A stretch of DNA of 64,000 nt, taken from positions 4,464,001-4,528,000 of the forward strand of contig NC_079875.1 of NCBI RefSeq assembly GCF_029227915.1, read 5' to 3'. Position 1 is the stretch's first letter. Each line of letters starts with the position of its first letter. A program made the translations under genes and the position numbers. This DNA comes from Hydractinia symbiolongicarpus. Taxonomy: Eukaryota; Cnidaria; Hydrozoa; Anthoathecata; Hydractiniidae. The notes beneath the pieces were generated by a model. The model was not told the origin of the DNA and made no database searches. It saw only the letters and a program-made list of their open reading frames with translations. Below are positions 14,288 through 26,100 of this stretch, one piece after another.

Positions 14288-14508
14288 TGAACATGTTTAC
14301 AAATCATTTATTCTTTTGTAGTCGATAGTCATCTGTGGACAGTTTTCACAATCTCATAACTACGACCACTATCTAAAGGATCACCATCTTGATGTCTACG
14401 ACGTTGTAATTTTCGTTAATATCTTACGTTAGTGACGATGATGGCTCAATAAACTTAATTTTTCGCATCTTTTTTATATGTTTACGAAGTTTCAATATAT
14501 CAGTGCAT

Positions 14509-17100
14509 TTATACGGAAGAATTGTGATCTACCGTGCTTATCTGTGTGCTCTTTCGAGATCTCGATTCACTCGTAAATCGTGTCGAAGAGCGATAAGTTC
14601 TTCTTTCTCGAACCTTTTGATAAACTGTGAATACTCTGTCTGTCACGACATAAAGCAGACATATAAACACGCCTCGAAAACTTCTTAAAACTGAGTAGAT
14701 TAATCGAAACACGAAATTGAAAGCTACGCTCCCTTCAGTCGTGTCCGTCGTTTGTAATAAACCGCAAATTTCTATCACTCCCAGGAGGAGAATTAGCTTT
14801 AGCGCCATGCGAGTCAAACTGATGTTGTCTCCTCCAGATTTGCTTAACAATTTTTTTGACTTTTTGCTCTGTCGGCGGATACAACATAGAGTATACACCA
14901 ATGCTGTTGTCGTCAATACAGTAAAAATAACGACAGGTACGATGTACGTCACAATACGTGACATGACGTTAGAGATCCAACAAACTCCATGGTCACCGTA
15001 TCCCATAATAACAACACCAGTTTCGTTAAGTATAACGCATAATGTTAGAATGCAAAGTGGACATATCCAAGCGAATAAACAATAACAAAGGAAACGCTTT
15101 TTACTTCTTATGTCTCTTTTTAAAGATTTTCCCTGAAATGTTGACCAAATGTCAAATGCGACGACACCTGACCAACATTGTATGGACAGCACAACATAAT
15201 GTAAAATCATCGCAGTGGCTTTGCATGCATGTTTATTTTCTCTGGTCCCAACACTGGACAGCATCAAAATGTCAGACAACATCAACATTATACATAAGCA
15301 TACCACGTTTTTTCCAGGTATGGTTCGTAGTTCCAGTATACACGAATAGGTTAGAATTACACACATGTATCCAATAATGCTTAGCGAACAACCAATCAAA
15401 GTCAAGTATTCTTCCACACTTGTTAAAACTTCCACCCATTTGTGTACCGCACCCTCTTTGTTTATGCAAACACCAAGCCCAGAGTTTAACGGCGTGTATT
15501 GCTCGGCAAAATACACATGATTGTCGGCCGTGATCGTGTTATTTTTGGAATGATTGTATCTAGTTAGTCTTTGTAATGGACAGTTAGAATTCAAGTGAAA
15601 TTTCTCACATGTGATCAAATACGTTTCATTTGATACTTCATCGTTGTACGTAACGAGAATATACTCACCAAGATACAGTATAGAAGTATTTAGAAAAACA
15701 AAACAGTTTTTTGAAATTGTGAAGGAGTCCTTTGAATGTATGACAGGATGAGCGCATATTTTGGATTCACTAAAACTTCTCCTGAAATCGACACCATATA
15801 ATTCCGTCGCATGTACAATATTTGAGGACGTACGGTAAACTTTAAAACTGGGATATCGAGTTCTATTCGATATGTATGTTTTCTTGATAACCATCGAGGC
15901 ATTGTTAAATATGTTGATACCATTCAAATCATCAAACATCGATCTGTTTGCACTGTTATTTTTTTCGTGTATATAGTATCCGTAGGGTGATAGACAGCCC
16001 TGGATTATCATTTCCTTTGACGCATGCGCGTTGAGCATTTTATTATTTGGTTCTGTAAACACAGTTGCTATTTTTTTGCACTTTGTTCCTTCTAATTTGT
16101 AGCCATGGCCGCATACAATGTCACTGACACAAGAATCCGTATCTTTATCATAAATTTGCCCGCTGCTACTACATAACTTTCCCTCAGTTTGTTCTCTAAG
16201 CTGTTCACCAGACAAATAACTCACCAGTAGAGAGTATGAGGGAAAACTTATCCCAAAACCAAACCCATGATCCCAACTTAAAACTTCGCAGAATTTATCA
16301 CTTGAGGTAAAGATCTTCCTCACAGCTGAGTTTCCATATTGGTTTTTAAAACAATGGAAATTACGAAAACATGTGTTGTTATATTGTATTCCACCGGCGT
16401 ACGATTCGCATAGTTGACATTCAAAATCGTTTTTTACGTTACACGGCACCACTGCGTTTATGTTACATGATTGGACAGTGTTGTCAGACTTCTTAACCAA
16501 TGAAAATTTGCAATCACTATACTGCTTTAGTATACTACTGCTATCGTTACTTATCTTGTTTTCGCAAGCCGCGTTCACATTCATTATCTCAAATTCGAGA
16601 ACACCATTGCATATAGCACAGTATTTATTTTTGTAAGTGCGACCACTTTTGTCTTGCACGGGCAGTAAGTACGTATTTTTTTGATTCTGTATGCATTTGT
16701 GAATATCGTCTTGATTCGAATCTTTTGGACATGTTGACATCATAAAAATGGTCTCCGCAATATGCGTTTTTGGTAGATCACTTATGATTGGTTCACATAT
16801 CAAGTCTGGATACTTTAAAGCTTCCTTTAAAAAGTGTTCAAGATAGATATCCAATGGCATGCTACTGTTGTGGTCCCATAATGCATCAATGCAACATGAT
16901 TTGAATTTCATACAGTCATCATCGCAACGACAAACTTTGAAGGATTCAGGATCGTGCGAACACATCAAACGGTCGATTAACATGTTCTGATTGGATGTAA
17001 TATTATCCAATCCGAAAAACTTTTCGGTGGGAAACTGTGAACAATAAACTGTCACGCAGATGGAGAAGAGAATTTGTATGGTAAATAATTTCTTTGACAT
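14509..17100 (-). CDS. Adhesion/Methuselah-like (secretin-type) seven-transmembrane receptor with somatomedin-B-like motif
   Basis: A single uninterrupted frame of 863 residues. Residues 1-20 form a signal peptide (hydrophobic LFTIQILFSICVTVYC). Residues 47-70 carry six cysteines in the spacing C-x9-C-x-C-x3-C-x5-CC, including CRCDDDC and SCC, which resembles a somatomedin B module. A long Cys- and Asn-rich ectodomain with many N-x-S/T sites follows (to about 555). Residues about 564-822 hold seven hydrophobic segments, with a cysteine pair (C626, C707) in the places expected for the extracellular disulfide of class B receptors. The last helix contains SFRGVFICLLY, close to the class B QGFFIFL motif. 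The basic, Ser/Thr-rich tail ends at 863. I see no GPS autoproteolysis motif, so it is nearer to Methuselah-like receptors than to classical adhesion GPCRs. The ligand is unknown. A plausible AATAAA polyadenylation signal lies near 14205 on this strand. The gene is intronless, which is common in cnidarian GPCR families. Confidence 0.9.
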   Translation of the reverse strand: MSKKLFTIQILFSICVTVYCSQFPTEKFFGLDNITSNQNMLIDRLMCSHDPESFKVCRCDDDCMKFKSCCIDALWDHNSSMPLDIYLEHFLKEALKYPDLICEPIISDLPKTHIAETIFMMSTCPKDSNQDDIHKCIQNQKNTYLLPVQDKSGRTYKNKYCAICNGVLEFEIMNVNAACENKISNDSSSILKQYSDCKFSLVKKSDNTVQSCNINAVVPCNVKNDFECQLCESYAGGIQYNNTCFRNFHCFKNQYGNSAVRKIFTSSDKFCEVLSWDHGFGFGISFPSYSLLVSYLSGEQLREQTEGKLCSSSGQIYDKDTDSCVSDIVCGHGYKLEGTKCKKIATVFTEPNNKMLNAHASKEMIIQGCLSPYGYYIHEKNNSANRSMFDDLNGINIFNNASMVIKKTYISNRTRYPSFKVYRTSSNIVHATELYGVDFRRSFSESKICAHPVIHSKDSFTISKNCFVFLNTSILYLGEYILVTYNDEVSNETYLITCEKFHLNSNCPLQRLTRYNHSKNNTITADNHVYFAEQYTPLNSGLGVCINKEGAVHKWVEVLTSVEEYLTLIGCSLSIIGYMCVILTYSCILELRTIPGKNVVCLCIMLMLSDILMLSSVGTRENKHACKATAMILHYVVLSIQCWSGVVAFDIWSTFQGKSLKRDIRSKKRFLCYCLFAWICPLCILTLCVILNETGVVIMGYGDHGVCWISNVMSRIVTYIVPVVIFTVLTTTALVYTLCCIRRQSKKSKKLLSKSGGDNISLTRMALKLILLLGVIEICGLLQTTDTTEGSVAFNFVFRLIYSVLRSFRGVFICLLYVVTDRVFTVYQKVRERRTYRSSTRFTSESRSRKSTQISTVDHNSSV

Positions 17101-18397
17101 CTTTGTTTTTTGAGTTTAACTAGAAAAAAATGTATGGTTACAACAGTAAAACCTTCTTGTAGCAGATATGCTTTATAGCAGACACTTCTGTACAACTAAT
17201 ATTTTTCTCAGAAACGATTAAAATCTCTCTAATAAAATCTATATGGACATTTTCTGCTAGCACCTAGCTATAGTTACTGAAGCCTCAATTAGCTACATTG
17301 CCAATGGTTTTAAAGTTTAAAATATTACATTACAGCTAAGGCTAGGCAAAATAAAGAAGTAAAAGTTAGCAAATTTACAGAATAATTTCATTAGACTTTT
17401 TTACATCCTAAAATCAATAGGGGTAGATTTTATTGTACCCTAACTTCCAAAAGCAGGTATTTAGAAAAACATGAACCAAGTTGGGGAAAGCTTATAACGT
17501 AGCTGATGCCTCTCTATAGCAAATGTTTTTTGAGGTTCTAAGATGCCCGCTATAGAGAGGTCTCACTGTAACCGACAAACTGTAGAAAGAAGGTAGATGA
17601 ACGTTCCTAACACTAATTTGACGAGCTATATACTAACTGTGGTCCGGTTTGCCTAGCAAAATCTTAATGAAAAAATAAAAATAAAAATTGTTCATATTCT
17701 CTTTTATACCGTCACGGATGATAACCAGCATGCACTGCGAAAATATTGCTTGATTTTACTAAAAAATACTTCCAAGCATGGACAGGGTGAATTTTAGTAT
17801 AAATAGATCAGCTCGACTGTGTTAAATAAATTTTCACACAATGCGACATTTTTGTTCCAAGAACTCTTTAAAATTTTTCGCAAAGACCTCAGAGGACGAG
17901 AATGATAATTCGCGTGTTCCATGGGAATTAACGTTCAGCCTAGTAGAAAAAAAGGTAGCCCATTTGCATATATATATAGCATATATTAACAGTGTTGCAT
18001 CTATACAACCTTGTTCCCAGCATCTATTGTCTTTGTTAGAAAAGATACAAGATGCCTGGGGACGAGGTTGGCATCTATATCTTACCTAGGAGGTAAAAAG
18101 AGATCCCTCTTTGTATCCTACATAGAATAAGAAATAGCAGAAGCGAAAGACTATGCTTATCCCTTTCCACATAATAAAGCTCCCTCTTGTTCAACGTTTC
18201 CTGAACACAATACGGCGCTTGAAAAGTCTAAAAACAATGTAATATACTCTTTGACTGTTTTATCGATGCTTTATTGTAAGGTTGCATATTTTTTTAACAC
18301 AAATTTAAAGTATGCTGCGTCTTATATATTAAACAGCAAGAATAAAATCTTTGGAGATAAAAAAAGTGTTAACCTTACAAAGTAATCCACAACTGAG

Positions 18398-18490
18398 TCT
18401 CGCCTCCAGAGCTCTGGAGGACGAGAACAGCTAACCACGGAGTTGTTCTGTACGCACACTGACAGGGGAGTTGTCAGTGTGCGTACAGAA
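18398..18490. repeat. Two adjacent perfect palindromes
   Basis: The first is CCTCCAGAGCTCTGGAGG (18403-18420), flanked by TCTCG and CGAGA. The second has 19-bp perfect arms starting TTCTGTACGCACACTG (18446-18464 and 18472-18490) around a 7-base loop. They may be relics of foldback miniature elements. Confidence 0.85.
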
Positions 18491-19039
18491 TTTTTATTCA
18501 TGAGAAGAAATAAGATGCAAGATATCGCTGTTATGAGAACTTAACCAGACGTCAAATATTCACAAACAAACACGAAGAAAACTTATAATAAGAAAGAAAA
18601 CTCACCAGAGTAAAAATTATGTGCGAAAAATATATTAAATTGATAGACAGATAAAAAAATAATAACATGTCTAAAAAATATTGTTGCATAAGAAACATTT
18701 AAAAAATCGTTCCTTGAAAAAAATTGTAGAAGATGGACACCCCCGTAGTATTTACTTCTGTTACGACTTGCAATAAGCGTTTCAACCGGTTTATATTTTT
18801 AAAACATGGAAATTGGGTCAGTACTATTTTCAAAGAAAAAAATTTTTCAAGTTTTCAAAAAAGTTACAGAATTGTGATGCGTAAGAAGCTGACACTTCTA
18901 AATGCAACGGAAATAATGGGAAACGTAGATACGGTAGAAATTACATGGAAAGACGGGATTATTTTAAATCCATACTAAAATTGCCAGTCCTATGCAAAGA
19001 TAGTAGAGTAAATTCTAGCTATGAGTTCATTATTAGAAT

Positions 19040-19615
19040 ACAAAAATTTATTAAAGAAAAAAAAATTCTACGAAAAAACACACAAATATAATAGACTCCT
19101 TACATATATTCAATTTGACTTCCTTACTCGATATGTTCAAGTCGCAAATAATAAAATTTATTAAAGGAAAAAAAAAAATTCTATGAAAAAATACACAAAT
19201 ATATTAGACTCCTTACATAAATTCAATTTGACTTCCTTACTCGATATGTTCAAACCGCAAATGATAAAATTTATTAAATGAAAAAAAAATTCTATGAAAA
19301 AATACACAAATATATTAGACTCCTTACATATATTCAATTTGACTTCCTTACTCGATATGTTCAAGTCGCAAATGATAAAATTTATTAAAGGAAAAAAAAA
19401 ATTCTATGAAAAAATACACAAATATATTAGACTCCTTACATAAATTCAATTTGACTTCCTTACTCGATATGTTCAAGTCGCAAATAATAAAATTTATTAA
19501 AGGAAAAAAAAAAATTCTATGAAAAAATACACAAATATATTAGACTCCTTACATAAATTCAATTTGACTTCCTTACTCGATATGTTCAAGCCGCAAATGA
19601 TAAAATTTATTAAAG
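19040..19615. repeat. Tandem array, about 112 bp x 5
   Basis: Five direct copies with periods 113, 111, 112 and 113 bases, measured between GACTCCTTACAT landmarks at 19094, 19207, 19318, 19430 and 19543. Each unit has an A-rich block of variable length, then CACAAATATATTAGACTCC, then TTCCTTACTCGATATGTTCA. The copies are only slightly diverged, so the expansion is recent. Reading frames across it are repeat artefacts. Confidence 0.95.
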
Positions 19616-22600
19616 GTAGGATTATATAATTAACTAAAAACGATTACACACATTACGCATAAAAACTTTTTTTATTCCATCCTAATCCAGTATGTAATAA
19701 CAATCAGAAAAATATTAGAGAAAAGTCTCTTGTTTGAAAGAAATCGGCAACTTAGATTCAAAAATTAACTACTTCGATTCCAGTCCCCTGTTTATTTTTA
19801 ATTGGTTAATAGAATTTATCGCAGATGTAAAGTAGCAGTATATTCTGCCAGCCAATCAGAATGCTTGATCTTCACTTCGATGGAAAATAATCCGCCTTTG
19901 ACAAGTTTCTATTTCAAAGAAGTACTGGAGGATTGATAAAGAAGGAGACTGGAAAGCAAGTCTGGAAAGGGATGGATTAAAACAGACATGTCAAAAGAGA
20001 TAACTATATTCAATAAGGGTAATCTTCTGTTTCTATCGAAGCAAGATCGTCTGCAGATAAGCTGTTCTCATCCTCTGCGAAGATGTTTACACGACATCGT
20101 GACGCAAGTCCTTCTACGCAGGTGTTAATATTAGATACGTCTTCTATTTATTCCTTTTTAATGCTGTATATACAAGTTGTAAACATTTTTTTACTGTCTT
20201 TGCAAGAGATAGCCAGACATGAGCCAAATAAAAACAAATAATAAAACCAAAACAAACAAATATAAATATACAAAATATTGAATCATTAAACTTATTACTG
20301 AAATCTCATTCTCACCTAATCAGATAAGTTGCATTAAAATGGCAGACACAGGGATAAGATACCATCATTGCTTCATCTATTGTCAACCCAAATTACGTCA
20401 AAAACTGTAATTTTTTTTTTGGTGACTCATAAATCGAAAAGTGTATGCTCAATCTCAACCCTAAATTCTACCCCGCCCTTTTATCCCACCCTCGGTCATC
20501 TTTCACCCTGCCTTGCGTGTTCGACAAATCGGTTTAAAATACTTTCTATTCCAAAACGCTTAACGGTATGAAATATTAAATCGTCAAAGAACTTCTCCCT
20601 TCACATCGTACACTTTTCGAGTTGTGTGACTTAAACCTAAGAGCAAGAAAGAGATAATTGAATTTTTAACCTAACCTCTGGTAATGAAGATATTTTGTGT
20701 TTTTCCATCCGTTACAGGACTAATATTTAATGGAACACCATATAGCTGGTCGTCAATATTCATCATTCGATTGTGTAAATTTTTTATCATTATAATGTTG
20801 TTGTTTATATATTATATTTCTTTTAGTTGAAATTTTATTTCACAACAACTTTTTTCTTAAGAAATAAAAAGATAATCCAGGAATAAACTTGAAATAGAAA
20901 ATAGAAATAAATCTTTAAAATGCGATTTACATGAGTTTGAGGGAAACTTGAATTTCTTAAGCTGCAAAATAGAAGAATAAAAACGTAAATTTATGTATAG
21001 AGATTTTTGTTTTGACGTGTGTTCTACGCGTGAAAAGCGAAATCCCCAGTAAGGTACCGTATTTATTTGAATATGTGCATTTATTTAATTTTCAGCTTTT
21101 GGAAAGATTTTGTAGTTCTTTCATTGGATTAAGTTTTCAAGTAAATTAATATTTTTATTCTTTTCTTCGCCAAATTTGAACCCGCGACAAATTTAGTATA
21201 ATCTACACCAAATAATGCTATTTGAGTTTATTGCCAAATTAACTTCGCACCATTTTTTCCTAACAGACGAATGAGGCAATTGGTCTTTAACCTGGCACAC
21301 TTTTTTGGTGTAGAAACTTAAGACTGAAAAAATAATGCCGGAAAAATTGAAAGATTTTTATAAGAGAAGTGGGAAGAATTAACAATGGAATAACAATGTT
21401 GCATCTGCACAATATTTTGAATTTGATGAGCATTTGCAATCTCTTGTATCTTTTCCGACATCGGGACGACGATAATGTTCTTCTCGCCGTCATGATATGT
21501 AAACAGAGACAACAAGCCATTGAAACAAGGTTGAAGCATGTGGTAAAAATTAAGGTCAATAAAATATCAGGGCTGACAAAATATTTGGTCAACAAAAAGT
21601 AAAAAGTAAAAGAAACGTGCAGGAATTTTTCATCTTAACCCCTTTAAGTTAATGTTAAAGATGGGATATGATTTTATGATAGTGGTAGTACCTCAGAGGT
21701 AAGTGATACATTCTCGTCCCCAGAGTTTAGATAAACTTCCTCAAAAAAGTGGTCCTTTTTTCACATTTTTCGCATTTTTTCATGTTTTTTTTAACGGCAA
21801 AAAAAGTTTAAAAAGGGATCATTTCTTCGCAAAATTGAGATAAAATCACTTTTTGTTTTGAAAGATTTATATTTAATATGCTTGTAAATCAGATTTATTT
21901 GCCGCTATGAAATTTTTAATTCGCGTAATACACTTTTCATCAAAAAATTTAAGAAGAAAGAAGAAAAGAAAGAAAAAAACGAGCTAATTTATATCTAATC
22001 ATACTTCTTTGCGACTATTATTATATCAACCTCGATCCCAGTTTTATGTCTTGGTTGTAGTGATAAATAATGCAACAAAAATGCAATCTCGGTCCCAGGA
22101 AATTAGCACGTTAAAACATGTTTGACACTCAACAAAATTTTCTAAAAAAATTAAGCCAGTGTGTAACGTCTCCTCCTAGTAAGCCACGCATTTTTCGCCG
22201 CCATGCGTTTTAAACACAGGAGCTGTATGTAAATAGCTTCTTTTAAAAAGTCTCTTTTGGCACCTAACAACAATTTAGCCTCAATTTTACAGAACAGTGT
22301 AAAAACTAGATAAGTAGCAGACAAATCCGTCTTCCTATTTTTTTGTCTGCGGTGTGTTGATTGTTATTAAAATCTCGAAATCTCCCATTATGCCTAAGCT
22401 TCCTCCCTCCCCAACTTTGGAAATTGTGGCCCCGCCCCTGCGAGGCCTTGGAATAATTGTCCTTGTTTCCGCAAGGTATGATAAAAATCCTATGTTCAGT
22501 TTAGCAGGCAAACCTGGATATTAGCAGAAGCAAAAATAAAATTAATAACTTTCCTGCTGCAGGTTTTTGTTCTCTATCAGCCTCGTTTTTTAGCCATTTT

Positions 22601-23158
22601 TGCTTTTAAAAGGCGCTAGGGAGACGACTACCATGCTCCCAAAGCATTTTGTCTTTATTATAACTTGATGATGGCAAAAACGCAATTATAGAGTCCTAAA
22701 ACATGTAGAACGGCTATATTTAGTGAGGTAGCCTGCATGTGCTCTGGTTGGATAACATTAATTTCAATGCAATGATAGGTAGAGACACAAATTATTACTT
22801 AGCAAAAAAGTGGGGGGAGCGGAAGCCCCCCATCCCCCCTAGTGGAGGCGCCCCTGCCTTGTCAATAAAACGTTTTTCTTCCTCAACATATATTTTCTGT
22901 CAAAAACCACAAAGCAACTTTCAAACGTATGGGCCGTGTGATGTTTAGGTAACTAAGAACCCCCTGGGTCGTATCTTTCTTGTTTCTAAAAATCGGACAC
23001 GGCTGATTTAGACCCATAACATCAACAAATATGGTGACCAAGTGAGGTGCGATTTGCCACGTTTTGTTTTTCCTACGCCAGCTCATGGAAAATTCTGTGA
23101 ACATAACAATGATTTAAAACCTGATCACCTAGTAACGTGTATTGTTTAAGCTTTAAAT

Positions 23159-26100
23159 ATGATGAATGCAGAAGAAGACATTGATCTTTCTGAAGAAATA
23201 GCTGTTATGAATCTGACCTCTTCAGATCTAGCAACAGAATTGGGATCAATTGTGAATTCTTCGCTTTCTTCACTGTCACCCCATTCTAGCAGGCATTCCA
23301 GCAAAGCGCCATCAATATCTGGAGATATGTTTACCAAACAAAATAATAGTCTAGGCGATGATAGCACTGGAAAAAGAGGAAGTATAACAGGTTGGTTTAT
23401 AGCTAGCTAATTATTGCAGCTGAGTTTAGTAATTGTTTAGGTTAGGTTTTTTAGTCTTCTGATAGCAGTGGAGAAATACCCATACTTCGTTGTCTCTCTC
23501 TGCTGCTTATTTGCTGTGTTTTTTTATCTTCATTTAACAACAGCAAGACCTTTTTTTCTTGGAAATACTCTGGTTTGCATCATGACAATGGTTGAAAATA
23601 TTTTACAAGGGTGCCGATAAGCCGCATACACCGTAAAAGTGCGGGCGTTTTCAGGCGAGTTCGGCGTTTTGAAAAAAAATCAAGTATTTGCCCGAAAAAC
23701 CCAGCATAGACCCGAACAATGCCCAAAAAAGAAAAAAAAACAGACACAAATGATTCAAAAAACTATGAAAATTAAAGTAAACGTAGTGGTGGCGAAGTTC
23801 TTAAATAAACTGTTTTTTTACTTGATAAATTACTTATATATAAACTTTATTAACTCCTTTATCTTCAAGCGCTTTCAACTACGACAACTGCCAATTTAAT
23901 TCGAAAAAGTCACCCAAACTCGCCCTTATATATGCGGGCTTTTGTGGCTTATCAGAACCCTCATATATTTTGTCAGTCACCAAATCAGGAGATTTTACTT
24001 TGCATTGCCATGCATTGCGGAATGACGGGAGTATTCATTAACTATAGAATATTAGTGTTCCAATATTAACAGACATCTGCAAATGGTACTGCCAACAAAA
24101 TTTAAGTTTTTAAGTTTTTAGCAACATTTACCTAATGTAATTTATACAAATAATAAGGTCACATAACTCTGAAAAATTTCAACTAAAAAGTGAACCACAT
24201 TATTCCTGGTATAGGCATTTTCAGCATAGCTATATGGGTGAGTCAGGATGACTTTCAATAATTTTCTGGACCTGTTATGGAATTTTGTTAGCCTTTGATT
24301 AGGTATGAAAGTGTTGACATCATTTAAATGCAGATATGTAGAGAATGTCCATTTTCCTAGTACTTCTAATTTTCCCAAATGGATATTTTTACTTCTTTTT
24401 AATACTTAGGATTTTTTGGCCTGTGTAATCCTGAGGGGGGAATAAAGTACCTACACGCTGTAAAACCCATACATATGCTTAAGTAATGAAAATTGGTATA
24501 GTTGAGGAATGTCTTAATACCAAACTCACTCCAGGCAAAAAAAATAGTATGATGAAGTCATGGCATGGGAAATGACATTACACATACCTAAAATAGGATA
24601 TTCCCAATTTTCTAATATACTTTCATTTCTCATGTGTTACTGATGCTACAAACTTGATTCTTGGTAGACTTGTTGACTGTGTACTAAAAGATGAACTTAT
24701 ATTTAAAAAACACACATTTTAATGATGGTATTGGATTTAAAATGATGTCATACTTGAAAGAAAGTTAGGTAATTTATAACGATACAGATTAAAAGATCCT
24801 TTTTTGCAGAAACATTGATGCTTATGTCATTTAACGTACCACATAAACATTGCATTTAAAGGTAAAAAAAATAAATATAATGACGCAATTGCAATCAGAA
24901 ATGACGTCATTTTGGTGGATTATTATATTTTTCAAATTTAGTCTGTAGTGTCTAGTACCCTTACATATTCTTAGCAACCCTGTTAGTAGCAACCTGCTGA
25001 ACAACATACGTGTGTATTTCGTTATATAACATAATGGCCTTTCACAAGATTAGTGACAGCACTTTTTAAAATTTATGAAAATTCTACCCCTTTTCCAAAA
25101 AAGAATACCCCTGGCAAAGTATAAAGATTTTTAGCACACTTTTACATACTTAACAAGTATAATAGGGTTAAAGCTTTACCTTCCCACAAAAAACAAGTAG
25201 TGTGTTATATTAGAAATCTTGATTGTTTTTTAGAAGTTCCACTAATTATGCATGATATTTTCAACTAACTCTAGGTTTCTTTTAGTTATTAGGTTTGACA
25301 CTTTAGACATTTTACACAAATTTTGTTATATGGAGCTATTATATTAAGTTATTTTAAAAGTATTTCTACTATACTTATAGGTTCACTTACTCCTGTTGAG
25401 CTAGAAGTTGCTTCCGGTACCACACCAATGCAAAAGACAACAAGTGATTTATTTGGTGGTGATAGCAAAGATATTTTTTCATCCTTGTCAAATACCAACT
25501 CTCTAACAGGAGGCAGTGCAAACCAAATTAGTTCTTTTGATATTGTGCCTAGTGTCAATACAGGGGCTAGTGTATCCTCTTTTGAAATGCAAAGTACAGG
25601 TGTACAAGATGACAGCCATTTTAATACGCCAATACAGGCTTCTTCATCATCACTCTTTGAAGCAGTATCTGTTCCAAAAACTTCAGTACAAGATAATGTT
25701 AGTGATATAGCGAACACAATACAAAATAGTTTTGGTTTAGAGCCAACAAAGTCACCATCAGATGGTAATATTAGTACACTTTTAAGTGCATATGATGCTC
25801 CACATATACCTTCTAATTTGCATCACCCATATGCAAGCACAACTTTACCTGCTGCAAATAATACAACTTTACATACATTGACTAGTAGCAATCACTCTTC
25901 CAATGTTTTCTCACAAAACAAAAGTCAAGGTGAACAGCAAATCATAACAGGAAATAATATTTCGAATATGCAAAACGAATCTTTTAAAAACCTGCAACCT
26001 TACAATTTATCTCCAGTATGTAGCAACAACTTTCAACAACCATACCAACAACCAAATCAGTATGTGAACAATAACTCTTTAAATCAATCAAGTTCTCCTC

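Larger units (their letters stand above)
17101..23158. other. Intergenic stretch with hairpins and a satellite-like array
   Basis: No supported exon in about 6 kb between the receptor and PRRC1. It contains dispersed motif copies (18007, 18055, 21711, 22028, 22084), two perfect palindromic hairpins (18403-18490) and the 112-bp tandem array (19040-19615). An 81-codon frame at 18733-18978 on the plus strand has a reasonable amino-acid mix (starts MDTPVVFTSV) but no recognisable feature and no splice support, so I do not call it. Confidence 0.5.

Noticed and set aside
18733-18978. 81-codon plus frame starting MDTPVVFTSV
   Set aside because: Reasonable composition but no motif, no neighbours and no transcript evidence.
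19040-19615. Possible CRISPR array
   Set aside because: Units are contiguous 112-bp tandem repeats without unique spacers, in eukaryotic DNA.
21287-21602. Overlapping plus/minus frames near 21.4 kb
   Set aside because: The minus stretch HDGEKNIIVVPMSEKIQ looks faintly protein-like, but nothing matches around it.
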